This document shows positions 47,154-57,810 of a DNA stretch of 64,000 bases, piece after piece. The notes under the pieces are model-generated. The model was given only the letters and a program-made list of their open reading frames with translations. It made no database searches and was not told the origin of the DNA. The stretch lies in the NCBI RefSeq assembly GCF_034190915.1, contig NW_026947501.1, forward strand, positions 2,666,001-2,730,000. Direction: 5' to 3'. The stretch comes from Cavia porcellus. Its lineage: Eukaryota; Chordata; Mammalia; Rodentia; Caviidae. Position 1 is the first letter of the stretch, and every line of letters starts with the position of its first letter. Made by a program: the position numbers and the translations under genes.

Positions 47154-50100
47154 GGTTAGGATTAGGGTTAGAGTTAGTGTTAGGGAGAGGGTTAGGATTA
47201 AGCCTAGGGGTTAGGTTTAGTGTTATGGTTAGTGTTAGTGTTAGTGTTAGTGTTAGGTTTAGGTTAGGGTTATAGTTTAGGTTTAGGTTTAGGTTTAGTG
47301 TTAGCATTAGTGTTAGGGTTATGTTTAAGGTTAGGAATAGGGTTAGGTTTAGGGTTAGTGTGGAGGTTAAGGTTAGCATTAGGGATTAGTGTTAGCATTA
47401 CGGTTCGGCTTAGGCTTAGGGTTAGGGATAGGGTTGACTTATAGTTACAATTTAGTGTAAGGGTTAGGGTTAGAGGTCAGACTTAGGGTTAGTGTTAGGA
47501 TTAGGGTTTGGGTTAGGGTTTAGGGTTAGGGTTAGTGTTAGGGTTACGGTCAGGGTAAATTTAGTGTTAGGGTTAGGGTTATAGTTTAGAGTTAGGTATA
47601 GGTTTAGGGGTATGTTTATGGTTACGGTAAGGGTTAGGTGTTAGCGTTAGGGTTTAGGGCTAGGGTTAGTTTTAGGGTTAGGTTTAGGGTTTGTGTTTGG
47701 GATTAGAGTTTGGCTTAGGCTTATGGTTAGTGTTAGGGTTAGGGTTAGTGTTAGTGTTAGTCTTAGGGTTATCTTTAGTGTTCAGTGTTAGGGTTTTTGT
47801 TAAGGTTAGGTTTAGGTTTAGGGTTAGGGTTAGGGTTTGTGTTTGGGATTAGAGATTGGCTTAGGTTTAGGGTTAGTGTTTTGGTTAGGGTTAGTGTTAT
47901 TGTTAGTCCTAGGGTTAGCTTTAGAGTTTAGTGTTAGGGTTCCTGTTAAGGTTATGATTAGGTTTAGGGTTAGGTTTAGGGTTAGATTTACTCTTAGGGT
48001 TAGGGTTAGGGTTAGTGCTAGGTTTGGGTTAGAATTAGAGTTAGGTTTCGGCTTAGCGTAAGGATTAGAGAATGGGGTTAGGTTTAGGGTTAGGGTTAGG
48101 ATAAGGTTTAAGTGTAGGTTTTAAGGTTAGGGTTAGTGTTAGTGTTAGGTATTAGGGTTAGGTTTGGGTTAGGGTTAGGGTTACGGTTACGGTTGGTGTT
48201 AGGCTTACTGTTAGGGATTCATGTTAGGGTTAGGGTTAGGCTTAGGGTTAAGGTTCAGGCTAGGAGGAGTGTTAGTTTTAGGGACAGGGGTAGAGGGTAT
48301 GGTTAGGGTTAGGGTTAGTGGCAGGGTTACATGTTAGTGTTAGTTTTAGGGTTAGGGTTATGTTAGTGTTCGTGTTATAGTTAGGGTTAGGGTTTGGGAT
48401 TGGTGTTAGAGTTAGGGTTAGTGTTGCCATTAGGCATTAAGTTTAATGTTAGGATTAGTGTTAGGGTTAGCGTTAGGGTTAGGATTAGGGTTAGGGTTAG
48501 AGGTTAGGGTCAGGTTTAGGGTTAAGGTTAGGGTTTGGGTTAGTGTTAGGGTTAGTGCCAGGGTTTTATGTTAGTATTAGTTTTAGGGAAAGGGTTAGGG
48601 TTAGTGTTAGTGTTATACTTAGGGTCAGGGTTTGGGTTAGGTGTTAGAGTTAGGGTTAGGTTTAGTGTAGCGTTAGATTTAGTATTAGTGTTAGGTTTAG
48701 GGTTACAGTTCGGGTTAGGGTTAGGTTTAGTGTTACGGTTAGGGTTAGCATAAGGATTATGGTTAGTGTTAGGGTTAGGGTTCGGGTTAGGGTTAGGTTT
48801 AGGTTTAGGGTTAGGGCTAGCATAAGTATTAGAGTTAGTGTTAGGTTTAGGATTAGAGTTAGGGTTAGAGCTAGACAGAGTTATGGTTAGGGTTAGTGTT
48901 AAGGTTACTGTTATCATAGGTTTAGGGTTAGGGTTAGTTTTAGGTTTTGAGGTTAGGGTCAGGGTTAAGGTTAGTGTTAGTGTTAGGGTTAGGGTTAATG
49001 TTTGGTTTAGATGTTAGGATTAGGGTTAGTGGTAGAGTTTAGGGTTAGGGTTGAGGTTAGGTATAGAGTTAATGTTAGGGTTAGTGGTAGGGTTAGAGGT
49101 TAGTATTAGGTTTATTGTTAGGGTTTTGGTTAGTGTTAGGTTTAGGTTTAGGGTTAGGGTTAGGATTAGCAGTAGGGTTAGAGTTTAGTATAAATTTAGG
49201 GTTACTGTTAGGATTAGAGGCCAGGGTTACTGTTAATGTTTGGATTAGTGTTAGGGTTATGCGTTAGGGATCGGGTTAGTGCTACCTTTAGATTTAGGGT
49301 TAGGGTTATGATTCCGGTTAGGTTCAGTGTTAGCGTTATGGTTACAGGGTTAAGGTTAGAATTAGGATTAGAAGTTAGGGCTTTATGTAGGTTTAAGGTT
49401 AGGGTTAGAGTTAGGGTTAGGGTTAGTGTTAGGGTTAGGGCTGGGGTTAGGTTTTAGTGTTATTGTTAGGGTTAGGGTTAGACATTAGGATTAGGTTTAT
49501 TGTGAGTGATAGGGTTAGGAAAAGTGTTAAGGTTTGAGTTGGGGTTAGAGTTAGGGTTAGGGTTACTGTTAGGTTTAGGGTTATTGTTAGTGTTAGGGTT
49601 AGAGTTTAGTGTTAGGTTTATAGTTACGGTTTGCATGAGGTTTAGGGTTAGTGTTAGGGATAGGGTTAGTGTTAGCGCAAGGATTAGGGTTAGGTTTAGG
49701 GTTTGGGTTAGGGTTAGCGTTAGGGTTAGTTTTAGGTTTAGGGATTAAGTTTAGTGGTAGTGTTAGTGTTAGAGTTAGGGTTAGAGTTAGGGTTACGTTT
49801 AGTGTTAGGGTTAGGCTAAGGGTTAGGGTTAGCATAATGATTAGAATTTAGGGTTAGGTTTAGGGTTAGGGTTTTGTTAGGGTTAAGTGTAGGGGTTAAC
49901 AGTAGTGTTAGTGTAAGGGTTAGGGATTATGGTTAGTGTTTTTGTTAGTGTTAGGGTTAGGGTTAATGTTGGAGTTAGGGGTAGTATTACCAATTAGTGT
50001 TAGGTTTAGAGTCATGGATAGGTTTAGGGTTAGTGTCAAGTTTAGTTTTAATGTTAGGGTTACGGGTTACGGTTAGGGCTAGGGGTTAGGATTAGTCTTA

Positions 50101-53100
50101 TGTTTAGAGCTAGACAGGGTTAGGGTTAGGGTTAGTGTTAGGTTTATTGTAGGGTTATGGTTAGGGTTAGGGTTAGGGTTAGGGTTAGGGTTAGGGTTAT
50201 TGTAAGGTTTAGAGGTTAGGGATAGGGCTAGGGTTAGGTTTGGGGTCAGAGATTAGCGTTAGGTTTAGCGTTAGGGTTAGAGTTAGGGTTAAGGTTAGTG
50301 TCAAGTTTGTGGTTAATGTTAGGGTTACGGGTTATGTTTAGTTCTAGGGTTTAGGATTAGTGTTACGGTTAGAGCTAGACCGGGTTAGGGTTAGGTTTAG
50401 TGTTAGGTTTATTGTAGGGTTAGGGTTAGGGTTAGAGTTTAGGGTCAGGGTTGGGGTTAGGGTTAGTGTTAAGGTTAGGGTTATTATTAGGTTTAGATTT
50501 TAGGATTAGGGTTTGGATTAGGGTTAGGGTCAGAGGTTAGCGTTAGGGTTTTGGTTCGGATTAGGTTTAGGGTTTTTGGGTAGAGTTTGGGTTAGGGCTA
50601 TGTTTAGGTTTAGGTTTTAGGGTTTGGGGTTAAGGTTTAGGGTTTAAGGTTAGGGGTTAGGGTTAGTGTTAGGTTTATGGTTATGGTTAGGTTTAGGGTG
50701 AAGGTTAGGTTTAGGGTTAGCTTTAGGTTTAGCGGGTTAGGGTTAGTGTTAGGGTTAAGTTTAGGTTTAGAGGTAAGGGTTAGGGTTAGGAATAGGGTTA
50801 GAATTATGGTTATGGTTAGGCTTAGGGTTAGGGGTAGGGGTAGGGGTTGGGTTAGGGTTAGTTTTTATGTTAGGGTTAGTGTTAGGGTTAGGGTTATGAT
50901 TAGTGTGATGGTTAGGCTTAGGTTTATGTTTAGTTTTAGTCTTAGTGATTAGGGTTAATGTTAAGGTCAGGGATAAAGTTAGTGTTAGGATTGGGCCTTG
51001 GTGTTAGTTTTAGTGTTAGGGTTAGTGATAGGGTTAAAGTTAGGGTTAGGGTGGTGTTGAAGCATTAGTATTAATGTTTGAGTTAGTGTTAGGGTTAGGG
51101 TTGGGGTTAGGGTTAGGGTTAGGGTTAGGGATTAGGGTTAGGGTTAAGGTTAGTGTTAGGGTTATGGTTAGAGTTAGGAGTAGGGTTAGGGTTAGGGTTG
51201 GTGTTAGGTTAGCATTAGGTATTAGGATTCACGTTACAGTTTGGCTTAGAGTTAGGGTTAGGAATAGGGTTGGGTTAGAGTTAGAATTTAGTGTAAGGGT
51301 TAGAGTTAGTGTTAGGGTTAGGGTTCGGTTGAAGCATTAGTATTAGTGTTTGAGTTTGTGTTAGGGTTGGGGTTGGGGTTAGGTTTAGGGTTAGGTATTA
51401 GGGTTAGCGTTAGGGTTCGGTTTAGAGTTAGAGTTAATGATAGGGTTTGGTTAGAGTTAGAATTTAGTGTAAGGGTTAGAGTTAGGTTAAGGGTTAGAGG
51501 TCAGGGTTAGGGTTAGTGTTAGTGTTAGGGTTCGGGTTAGGGTTAGGGTTAGGGATTAATGTTAGATTTAGGGTTAGGGTTAGAGTTATGGTTAGGGTAA
51601 ATTTAGGGTTAGGGTTAGGGTTTAAAGTTAGGTTTAGGTTTAGAGGTATATTTATGGTTAGGGTAAAGTTTAGGTGTTAGGGTTAGGGTTTACTGTTAGG
51701 GTTAGGATTAGAGTTTGGTGTTAGGGTTAGGGTTAGGTTTAGTGTTAGCGTTTGGGTTTTGGGTTAGAATTAGGCTTAGGTTTAGGGTTAGTGTTAGGGG
51801 TAGGGCTAGGGTTAGTGTTAGTGTTATTCTTAGGTTAGGTTTAGAGTTTAGTGCTATGGTTTGGGTTAGTTTTAGGGTTAGGGTTAGGTTTAGGGTTAAG
51901 GTTAGGGTTCTGGTTAGGGTTACATTTATTGTTAGGGTTACAGTTAGGGTTAGGGTTAGTTCTCGGGTTAGGGTTGGCATTAGCGTTAGGTTAGGGTTAG
52001 CGTAAAGATTAGAGAATGGGGTTAGGTTTAGGGTTAGGTTTAAGGGTAGGTGTTAAAGTTCGGGTTAGTGTTAGTGATTAGGGTTAGGATTTGGGTTAGT
52101 GTTAGGATTAAGGTTATGGTTGGGGTTAGGGTTAGTGTTAGGGATTAGGGTTAGGTTTAGGTTTAGGGACAGGGTTAAGGTTAGGGCTAGGGTGAGGATT
52201 AGGGTTAGGCTTAGGGGTAGAGGTTAGGGTTAGGGTTAGGGTTATGTTTAGGGTTAACTTTAGGTTTAGGTTTAGGGTTAGGGATTAAGGTTAAGGGTAG
52301 TGCTAGGTTTAGAGTTAGTGTTAGGGTTAGGCTTAGGCTTAGGGTTAGGGTTAGGTTTAGTTTTAGGCTTAGTGTTAGGGTTAGGCTTAGGGTTAGGTTT
52401 AGGGTTAAGTTTAGGTTTAAGGTTCGGGTTAGGTTTAGGGTTAGTTTTAGGCTTAGGTTTAGTTTTAGGGTTAGGATTCGGTTTAGGTTTAGGGTTTTGG
52501 TTAGTCTTAAGGTTAGCATAAGGATTAGATATTAGGGTTAGGGTTAGGGTTAGGGTCAGTGTTAGGGTTATGTTTAGTGTAAGAAGTAGGTTTAGAGTTA
52601 AGTTTGGGGTGAGGGTTAGCGTTAGGAATTAGGGTTAGCGTTAGGGTTCGGCTTAGGGTTAGGGTTAGGTATAGGTTCGGGTTAGGCTTAGAGTTTAGTG
52701 TAAGGTTTATTGTTAGGTTTAGCGTTAGGGTTAGGGTTAGGGTTAGGATTATGGTTAGGGTAAATTTAGTGTTACTGTTAGGGTTAGGGTTTAGAGTTAT
52801 GTTTAGGTTTAGCATTATGGTTATCGGTAAGCTAAGGGCTAGAGTTAGGGTTAGGATTAGGTTTAGAGTTGTGGGTATGGTTTGCTTTAGGCTTATGTTT
52901 ATGGTTAGGTTTTGGTGTTAGGTGTTAGGGTTTAGGGTTTATTGTTAGGGCTTAGGGTTAGTGTTAAGGTTATGGTTAGGATTAATGTTAGCGTTAGTGT
53001 AAGGATTAGAGAATAGGGTTAGGTTTAGGTTAGGCTTATGGTTAGGTTTAATGGCAGGGGTTAATGTTAGGGTTAGTGTTAGTTTTAGGGATTAGGGTTA

Positions 53101-54994
53101 GTTAGGATTACAGTTGTGGTTAGGGTTAGTGTTAGGGATTAGGGTTTTTGTTATGGGTAGGCATAGGGTTAAGTTTCGGTCTAGGGTGATGTTTAGGCAT
53201 CGGGTTAAGATCAGGGTTAGGGTTCGGTTAGGGTTACTTTTATGGGTAAGTTTTAAGTTTAGGATCAGTGTTATGGTTAGGGTTAGGGTTACGGTTAGGG
53301 TTAAGTTTAGGTATAGCGTTAGTGTTAGGTTTAGTGGTAGGGTTAGAGGTTAGTGTTAGGCTTAGTTTTAGGGTTTGGGTTAGTGTTAGGGTTATGGTTA
53401 GGCTTAGGTTTAGGGTTAGGATTAGCATTAGGTTTAGAATTTAGTGTAAGTGTCAGGGTTAGGGTTAGAGTTAGAGGTCAGTGTTAGTGTTAGTGTTAGA
53501 ATTAGTGTTTGGGTTACAGGTTAGGGGTAGTGCTAGTGCTATATTTTGGGTTAGGGTTTGTTTTAGGGTTCGGGTTATATTTCCGGTTAGGTTTAGGGTT
53601 AGATTTACGGTTAGAGGGTTAGGCTTAGAATTAGGGTTAGAAGTTAGGGTTAAGGTTAGGGTTATAGCTAGGGTTACGGTTAGTGTTAGGGTTAGGGTTA
53701 GTGTTAGGGTTAAGGCTGGGGTAGGTGTTAGGTTTATTCTTATAGTTAGGGTTAGTGATTAGGGTTAGGGTTAGGGTGAGTTAGGGTTAGTAAAAGGGTT
53801 AGGGTTTGAGTTATGTGTTAGAGTTAGGGTTAGGGTTTACAGTTAGGGTTAAGGTTAGCGTTAGGGTTAGTTTTAGGTTTAGGGATTAAGGTTAGTGGTT
53901 AGGGTTAGGCTTAGGGTTAGTGTTAGAGTTAGGGTTAGGTTTAGTGTTAGGGTTAGGGTTAGGTTTAGGCTTAGCATAAGGATTAGTGATCAGGGTTAGG
54001 TTTAGGGTTAGGGTTTGGGTTAGGTTTAAGTGTAGGGGTTAAGGTTAGTGTTAGTATAAGTGTTAGGGTTTAGGGTTAGTTTTTTTGTTAGTGATAGGGT
54101 TAGGGTTAAAGTTGGGGTTAGGTGTAGTGTTACCAATTAGGGTTAGGGTTAGGTTCAGGGATAGGGTTAGCGTTCGTTGCAAGTTTAGGGTTATTGTTAG
54201 GGTTATGGGTTACAGTTAGGACTAGGTGTTAGGATTAGTGTTAGTGTTAGAGCTAGACAGTGTTAGGTTTAGGGTTAGTCTTAGGTTTATCGTAGGGTTA
54301 GCGTTAGGGTTAAGGTTAGAGTTTCATGTCATGGTTGGGGTTAGGGTTAGTGTTAGGGTTAGGGTTATTGTTAGGTTTAGAGGTTAGGGTTAGGACTAGG
54401 GTTAGTGTTAAGGTCAAAGGTTAGCATTAGGGTTAGGGTTAGGATTAGGTTTAGAGTTTTGGGTAGGGTATTGTGTTAGGGCTATGTTTAGTTTTAGGTT
54501 TTAGGGTTAGGCGTTAGGGTTTAGGGTTTAGGGTTAGTGGTTATGGTTATCTTTATGGTTATGGTTATGGTTATGGTTAGGGTTAGGGTTAGTGTTAGGG
54601 TTAGGTTCAGGGTTACGGTTATGTTTAGGGTTATGATTAGGATGACGGTGAGGGTTCGGATTAAGTGTAGTGTTAGGCTTAGGGAATATGGTTAGTGTTA
54701 AGGTTAGGGTTAAATTTAGGGTTAGTTTTAGTGTTTAGGGTTAGGGTTAGTTTTAGTTTTATTGATAGGGTTAAAGTTAGGTTTAGGGTTCCATTTAGGG
54801 ATTAGTGTTAGTTGTTGAGTTAATGTTAGTGTTAGGGTTGGGGTTAGTGTTAGTGTTAGGAATTAGGGTTAGGCTTTAGGGTTCGGGTTAGGGTTAGGCT
54901 TAGGGTTAGGTTTAGGCTTAAGGATCAGGTTAGTGTTAGGGTTAGTGTCAGGGTTAGGGTTAGGGTTAGTGTTGCTGTTAGGCATTATTGTTAG
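47154..54994 (+). repeat. HOR unit 7 (7841 bp, right-type)
   Basis: This is the only complete, unrearranged unit of the diverged type. It contains both halves in the same order as unit 1 and the 272 bp version of the internal duplication (51057/51329). It has the first offset-678 region form (TTATGATTAGG, TACTCTTAGGG near 47953-47995) and an interrupted TTATGG tract at 54541-54576. The scattered substitutions against unit 1 are far more numerous than among units 1-4. It contains no gene. Confidence 0.92.
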
Positions 54995-55116
54995 GATTAG
55001 GATTAGGGTTAGAGTTAGTGTTAGGGAGAGGGTTAGGATTAAGACTAGGGGTTAGGTTTAGTGTTATGGTTAGTGTTAGTGTTAGTGTTAGGTTTAGGTT
55101 AGGGTTAGTTGTTAGG

Positions 55117-55152
55117 TTTAGGTTTAGGTTTAGGTTTAGGTTTAGGTTTAGG
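55117..55152 (+). repeat. TTTAGG microsatellite (6 copies)
   Basis: There are six consecutive TTTAGG hexamers, a permutation of GGTTTA. The equivalent place in full units (offset ~120-140) has only about three. TTTAGG here is a TTAGG repeat with one extra T and is not evidence of a plant TTTAGGG array. It is a local expansion specific to unit 8. Confidence 0.9.
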
Positions 55153-56345
55153 TTTAGTGTTAGCATTAGTGTTAGGGTTATGTTTAAGTTTAGGAATAGG
55201 GTTAGGTTTAGGGTTAGTGTGGAGGTTAAGGTTAGCATTAGGGATTAGTGTTAGCATTAGGGTCCGGCTTAGGATTAGGGTTAGGGATAGGGTTGACTTA
55301 TAGTTACAATTTAGTGTAAGGGTTAGGGTTAGAAGTCAGACTTAGGGTTAGTGTTAGGATTAGGGTTTGGGTTAGGGTTTAGGGTTAGGTTTAGTGTTAG
55401 GGTTATGGTCAGGGTAAATTTAGGGTCAAGGTTAGTGTTAGGGTTTAGAGTTAGTTTTAGGTTTAGGGGTATGTTTATGTTTAGGCTAAGTGTTAGGTGT
55501 TAGAGTTAGGGGTTAGGGTTAGGGTTAGGTTTGGAGTTTAGTTTTAGGTTTTGGCTAGGGTTAGTGTTAGGTTTAGGATTAGGGTTAGTGTTAGGGTTTG
55601 CGTTTGGGGTTAGAGTTTGTCTTAGGTTTAGGGTTAGTGTTAGGGTTACCGCCAGGGTTAGTGTTAGTCTTAGTGTTAGCTTTAGAATTTAGTGTTAGTG
55701 TTCGGGTTAGGGTTAGAGTTAGGTTTAGGGTTAGGTTTAGGGTTAAATTTATTATTAGGGTTAGGTTTAGGGTTAGTGCTATTTTTAGGGTTAGCATTAG
55801 AGTTAGGTTTAGGGTTAGCATAAGGATTAGAGAATGGGGTTTGGTTTAGGTTTAGGGTTAGGATTAGGTTTTAGGGTAGGTTTTAAGGTTAGGGTTAGTG
55901 TTATGGTTAGGGATTAGGGTTAAGGTTTGGGTTAGTGTTAGGGTTAAGGTTACGGTTGGGGTTAGGGTTATGGTTAGGGATTACGGTTAGGGTTATGTTT
56001 AGGGTTAGAATTAAGGTTAGGGCTAGGGTGAGGTTCAGGGTTATGGTTAGGTTTAGGATTAAGTTTAGATGTAGGGTTAGCGTTAAGGGTTAAGGTTAGG
56101 GTTAAGTTTAGGTTTAGGGATTAAGGTTAGTGATAGTGTTAGGGTTAGGGTTAGGGTTAGCGTTATCATTAGTGTTAGGGTTAGTGTTTGTCTTAGGTTT
56201 AGCGTTAGGATTAGGTTTAGGTTTAGGGTTAGGCTTAGGGTGAGCATAAGGATTAGAGATTAAGGTTAGGTTTAGTGTTAGGGTTTGGGTTAGGTTTAAG
56301 GGTAGGGGTTAAGGCTAGGGTTAGTGTAAGTGTTAGGGATTAGGT

Positions 56346-56411
56346 TTAGTGTTAGTGTTAGTGTTAGTGTTAGTGTTAGTGTTAGTGTTAGTGTTAGTGT
56401 TAGTGTTAGTG
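56346..56411 (+). repeat. TTAGTG microsatellite, 11 perfect copies
   Basis: Eleven uninterrupted TTAGTG hexamers make this the longest pure variant-hexamer run noticed in the window. Unit 9 has six copies at 60274-60309, in the same context (followed by TTTGGGGTTAGGGTTAGTG). I did not find a comparable run in units 1-7. Confidence 0.94.
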
Positions 56412-57774
56412 TTAGTTTGGGGTTAGGGTTAGTGTTACTCATTAGGGTTAGGGTTAGGGTTACCTATAGGGTTCAGGTTAGTTTTAGGGTTAGGCATCAG
56501 GTTAGGGTCATGCATAGGGTTTGTTTTAGGGTTAGGGTTACGGTTAGGTTTAGGGTTAGGGTTAGGTTTAGTTTTAGGACTAGCATTAGGGTTAGGGTTA
56601 GGGTTAGGTTTAGGGTTGGGGTTAGGTATAGGTTTGGGTTAGGCTTAGAGTTTAGTGTAAAGTTTAGTGTTAGGTTTAGCGTTAGGGTTAGGGTTAGGGT
56701 TATGGTTAGGGTAAATTTAGGGTTAGGGTTAAGGTTAGGGTTTAGAGTTAGGTTTAGATTTAGCGTTATGGTTATGGGTAAGGTTAGGGCTAGAGTTAGG
56801 GTTAGGATTAGGTTTAGATTTGTGGTTTATGGTTTGCGTTAGGCTTATGTTTAAGGTTAGGTTTTGGTGTTAGGTGTTAGGGTTTAGGGTTTATTGTTAG
56901 GGCTTAGGGTCAGTGTTAGGGTTATGGTTAGGATTAATGTTAGCATCAGTGTAAGGATTAGAGAATAGGGTTAGGTTTAGGTTAGGCTTATGGTTAGGTT
57001 TAATGGCAGGGGTTAAGGTTAGGGTTAGTGTTAGTGTTAGGGATTAGGGTTAGTTAGGGTTACAGTTGTGGTTAGGGTTAGTGTTAGGGATTAGGGTTTT
57101 TGTTATGGGTAGGGAGAGGTTTAAGACTCGGTCTAGGGTGATGGTTAGGCATCGGGTTAAGGTCAGGGTTAGGGTTCGGTTAGGGTTACTTTCATTGGTA
57201 AGGTTTAAGTTTAGGATCAGTGTTAGGGTTAGGGTTAGGGTTAGGGTTAGTGTTAGGGTTAAGGTTAGGTGTAGCGTTAGTGTTAAGTTTAGTGGTAGGG
57301 TTAGAGGTTAGTGTTAGGTTTAGGTTTAGGGTTTGGGTTAGTGTTAAGTTTATGGTTAGGCTTAGGTTTAGGGTTAGGATGAGCATTAGGTTTAGAATTT
57401 AGCGTAAGGGTTAGGGTTAGGGTTAGAGTTAGAGGTCAGGGTTAGTGTTAGTGTTAGAATTAGTGTTTGGGTTACAGGTTAGGGGTAGTGTTAGTGCTAT
57501 AGTTTGGGTTAGGGTTTGTTTTAGCGTTAGGGTTATATTTCCGGTTAGGTTTAGGGTTAGAGTTACGGTTAGAGGGTTAGGCTTAGAATTAGGGTTAGAA
57601 GTTAGGGTTATATTTAGGGTTAAGGTTAGGTTTATAGCTAGGGTTATGGTTAGTGTTAGGGTTAAGGCTGGGGTTGGTGTTAGGTTTATTCTTGTAGTTA
57701 GGGTTAGTGATTAGGGTTAGGGTTAGGGTGAGTTAGGGTTAGTAAAAGGGTTAGGGTTTGAGTTATGTGTTAGA

Positions 57775-57810
<36 letters not shown>

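Noticed and set aside
55117..55152. Plant-type TTTAGGG telomere repeat
   Set aside because: The repeating unit is TTTAGG (six bases), not TTTAGGG. Seven-base units occur only as scattered slips.
56330..56842. 170-codon open frame, the longest in the window, rich in SV, VR and GL
   Set aside because: Its start is the TTAGTG microsatellite and the rest is TTAGGG repeat read in frame. It has no domain, no complexity, and is not kept open as a unit in other copies.
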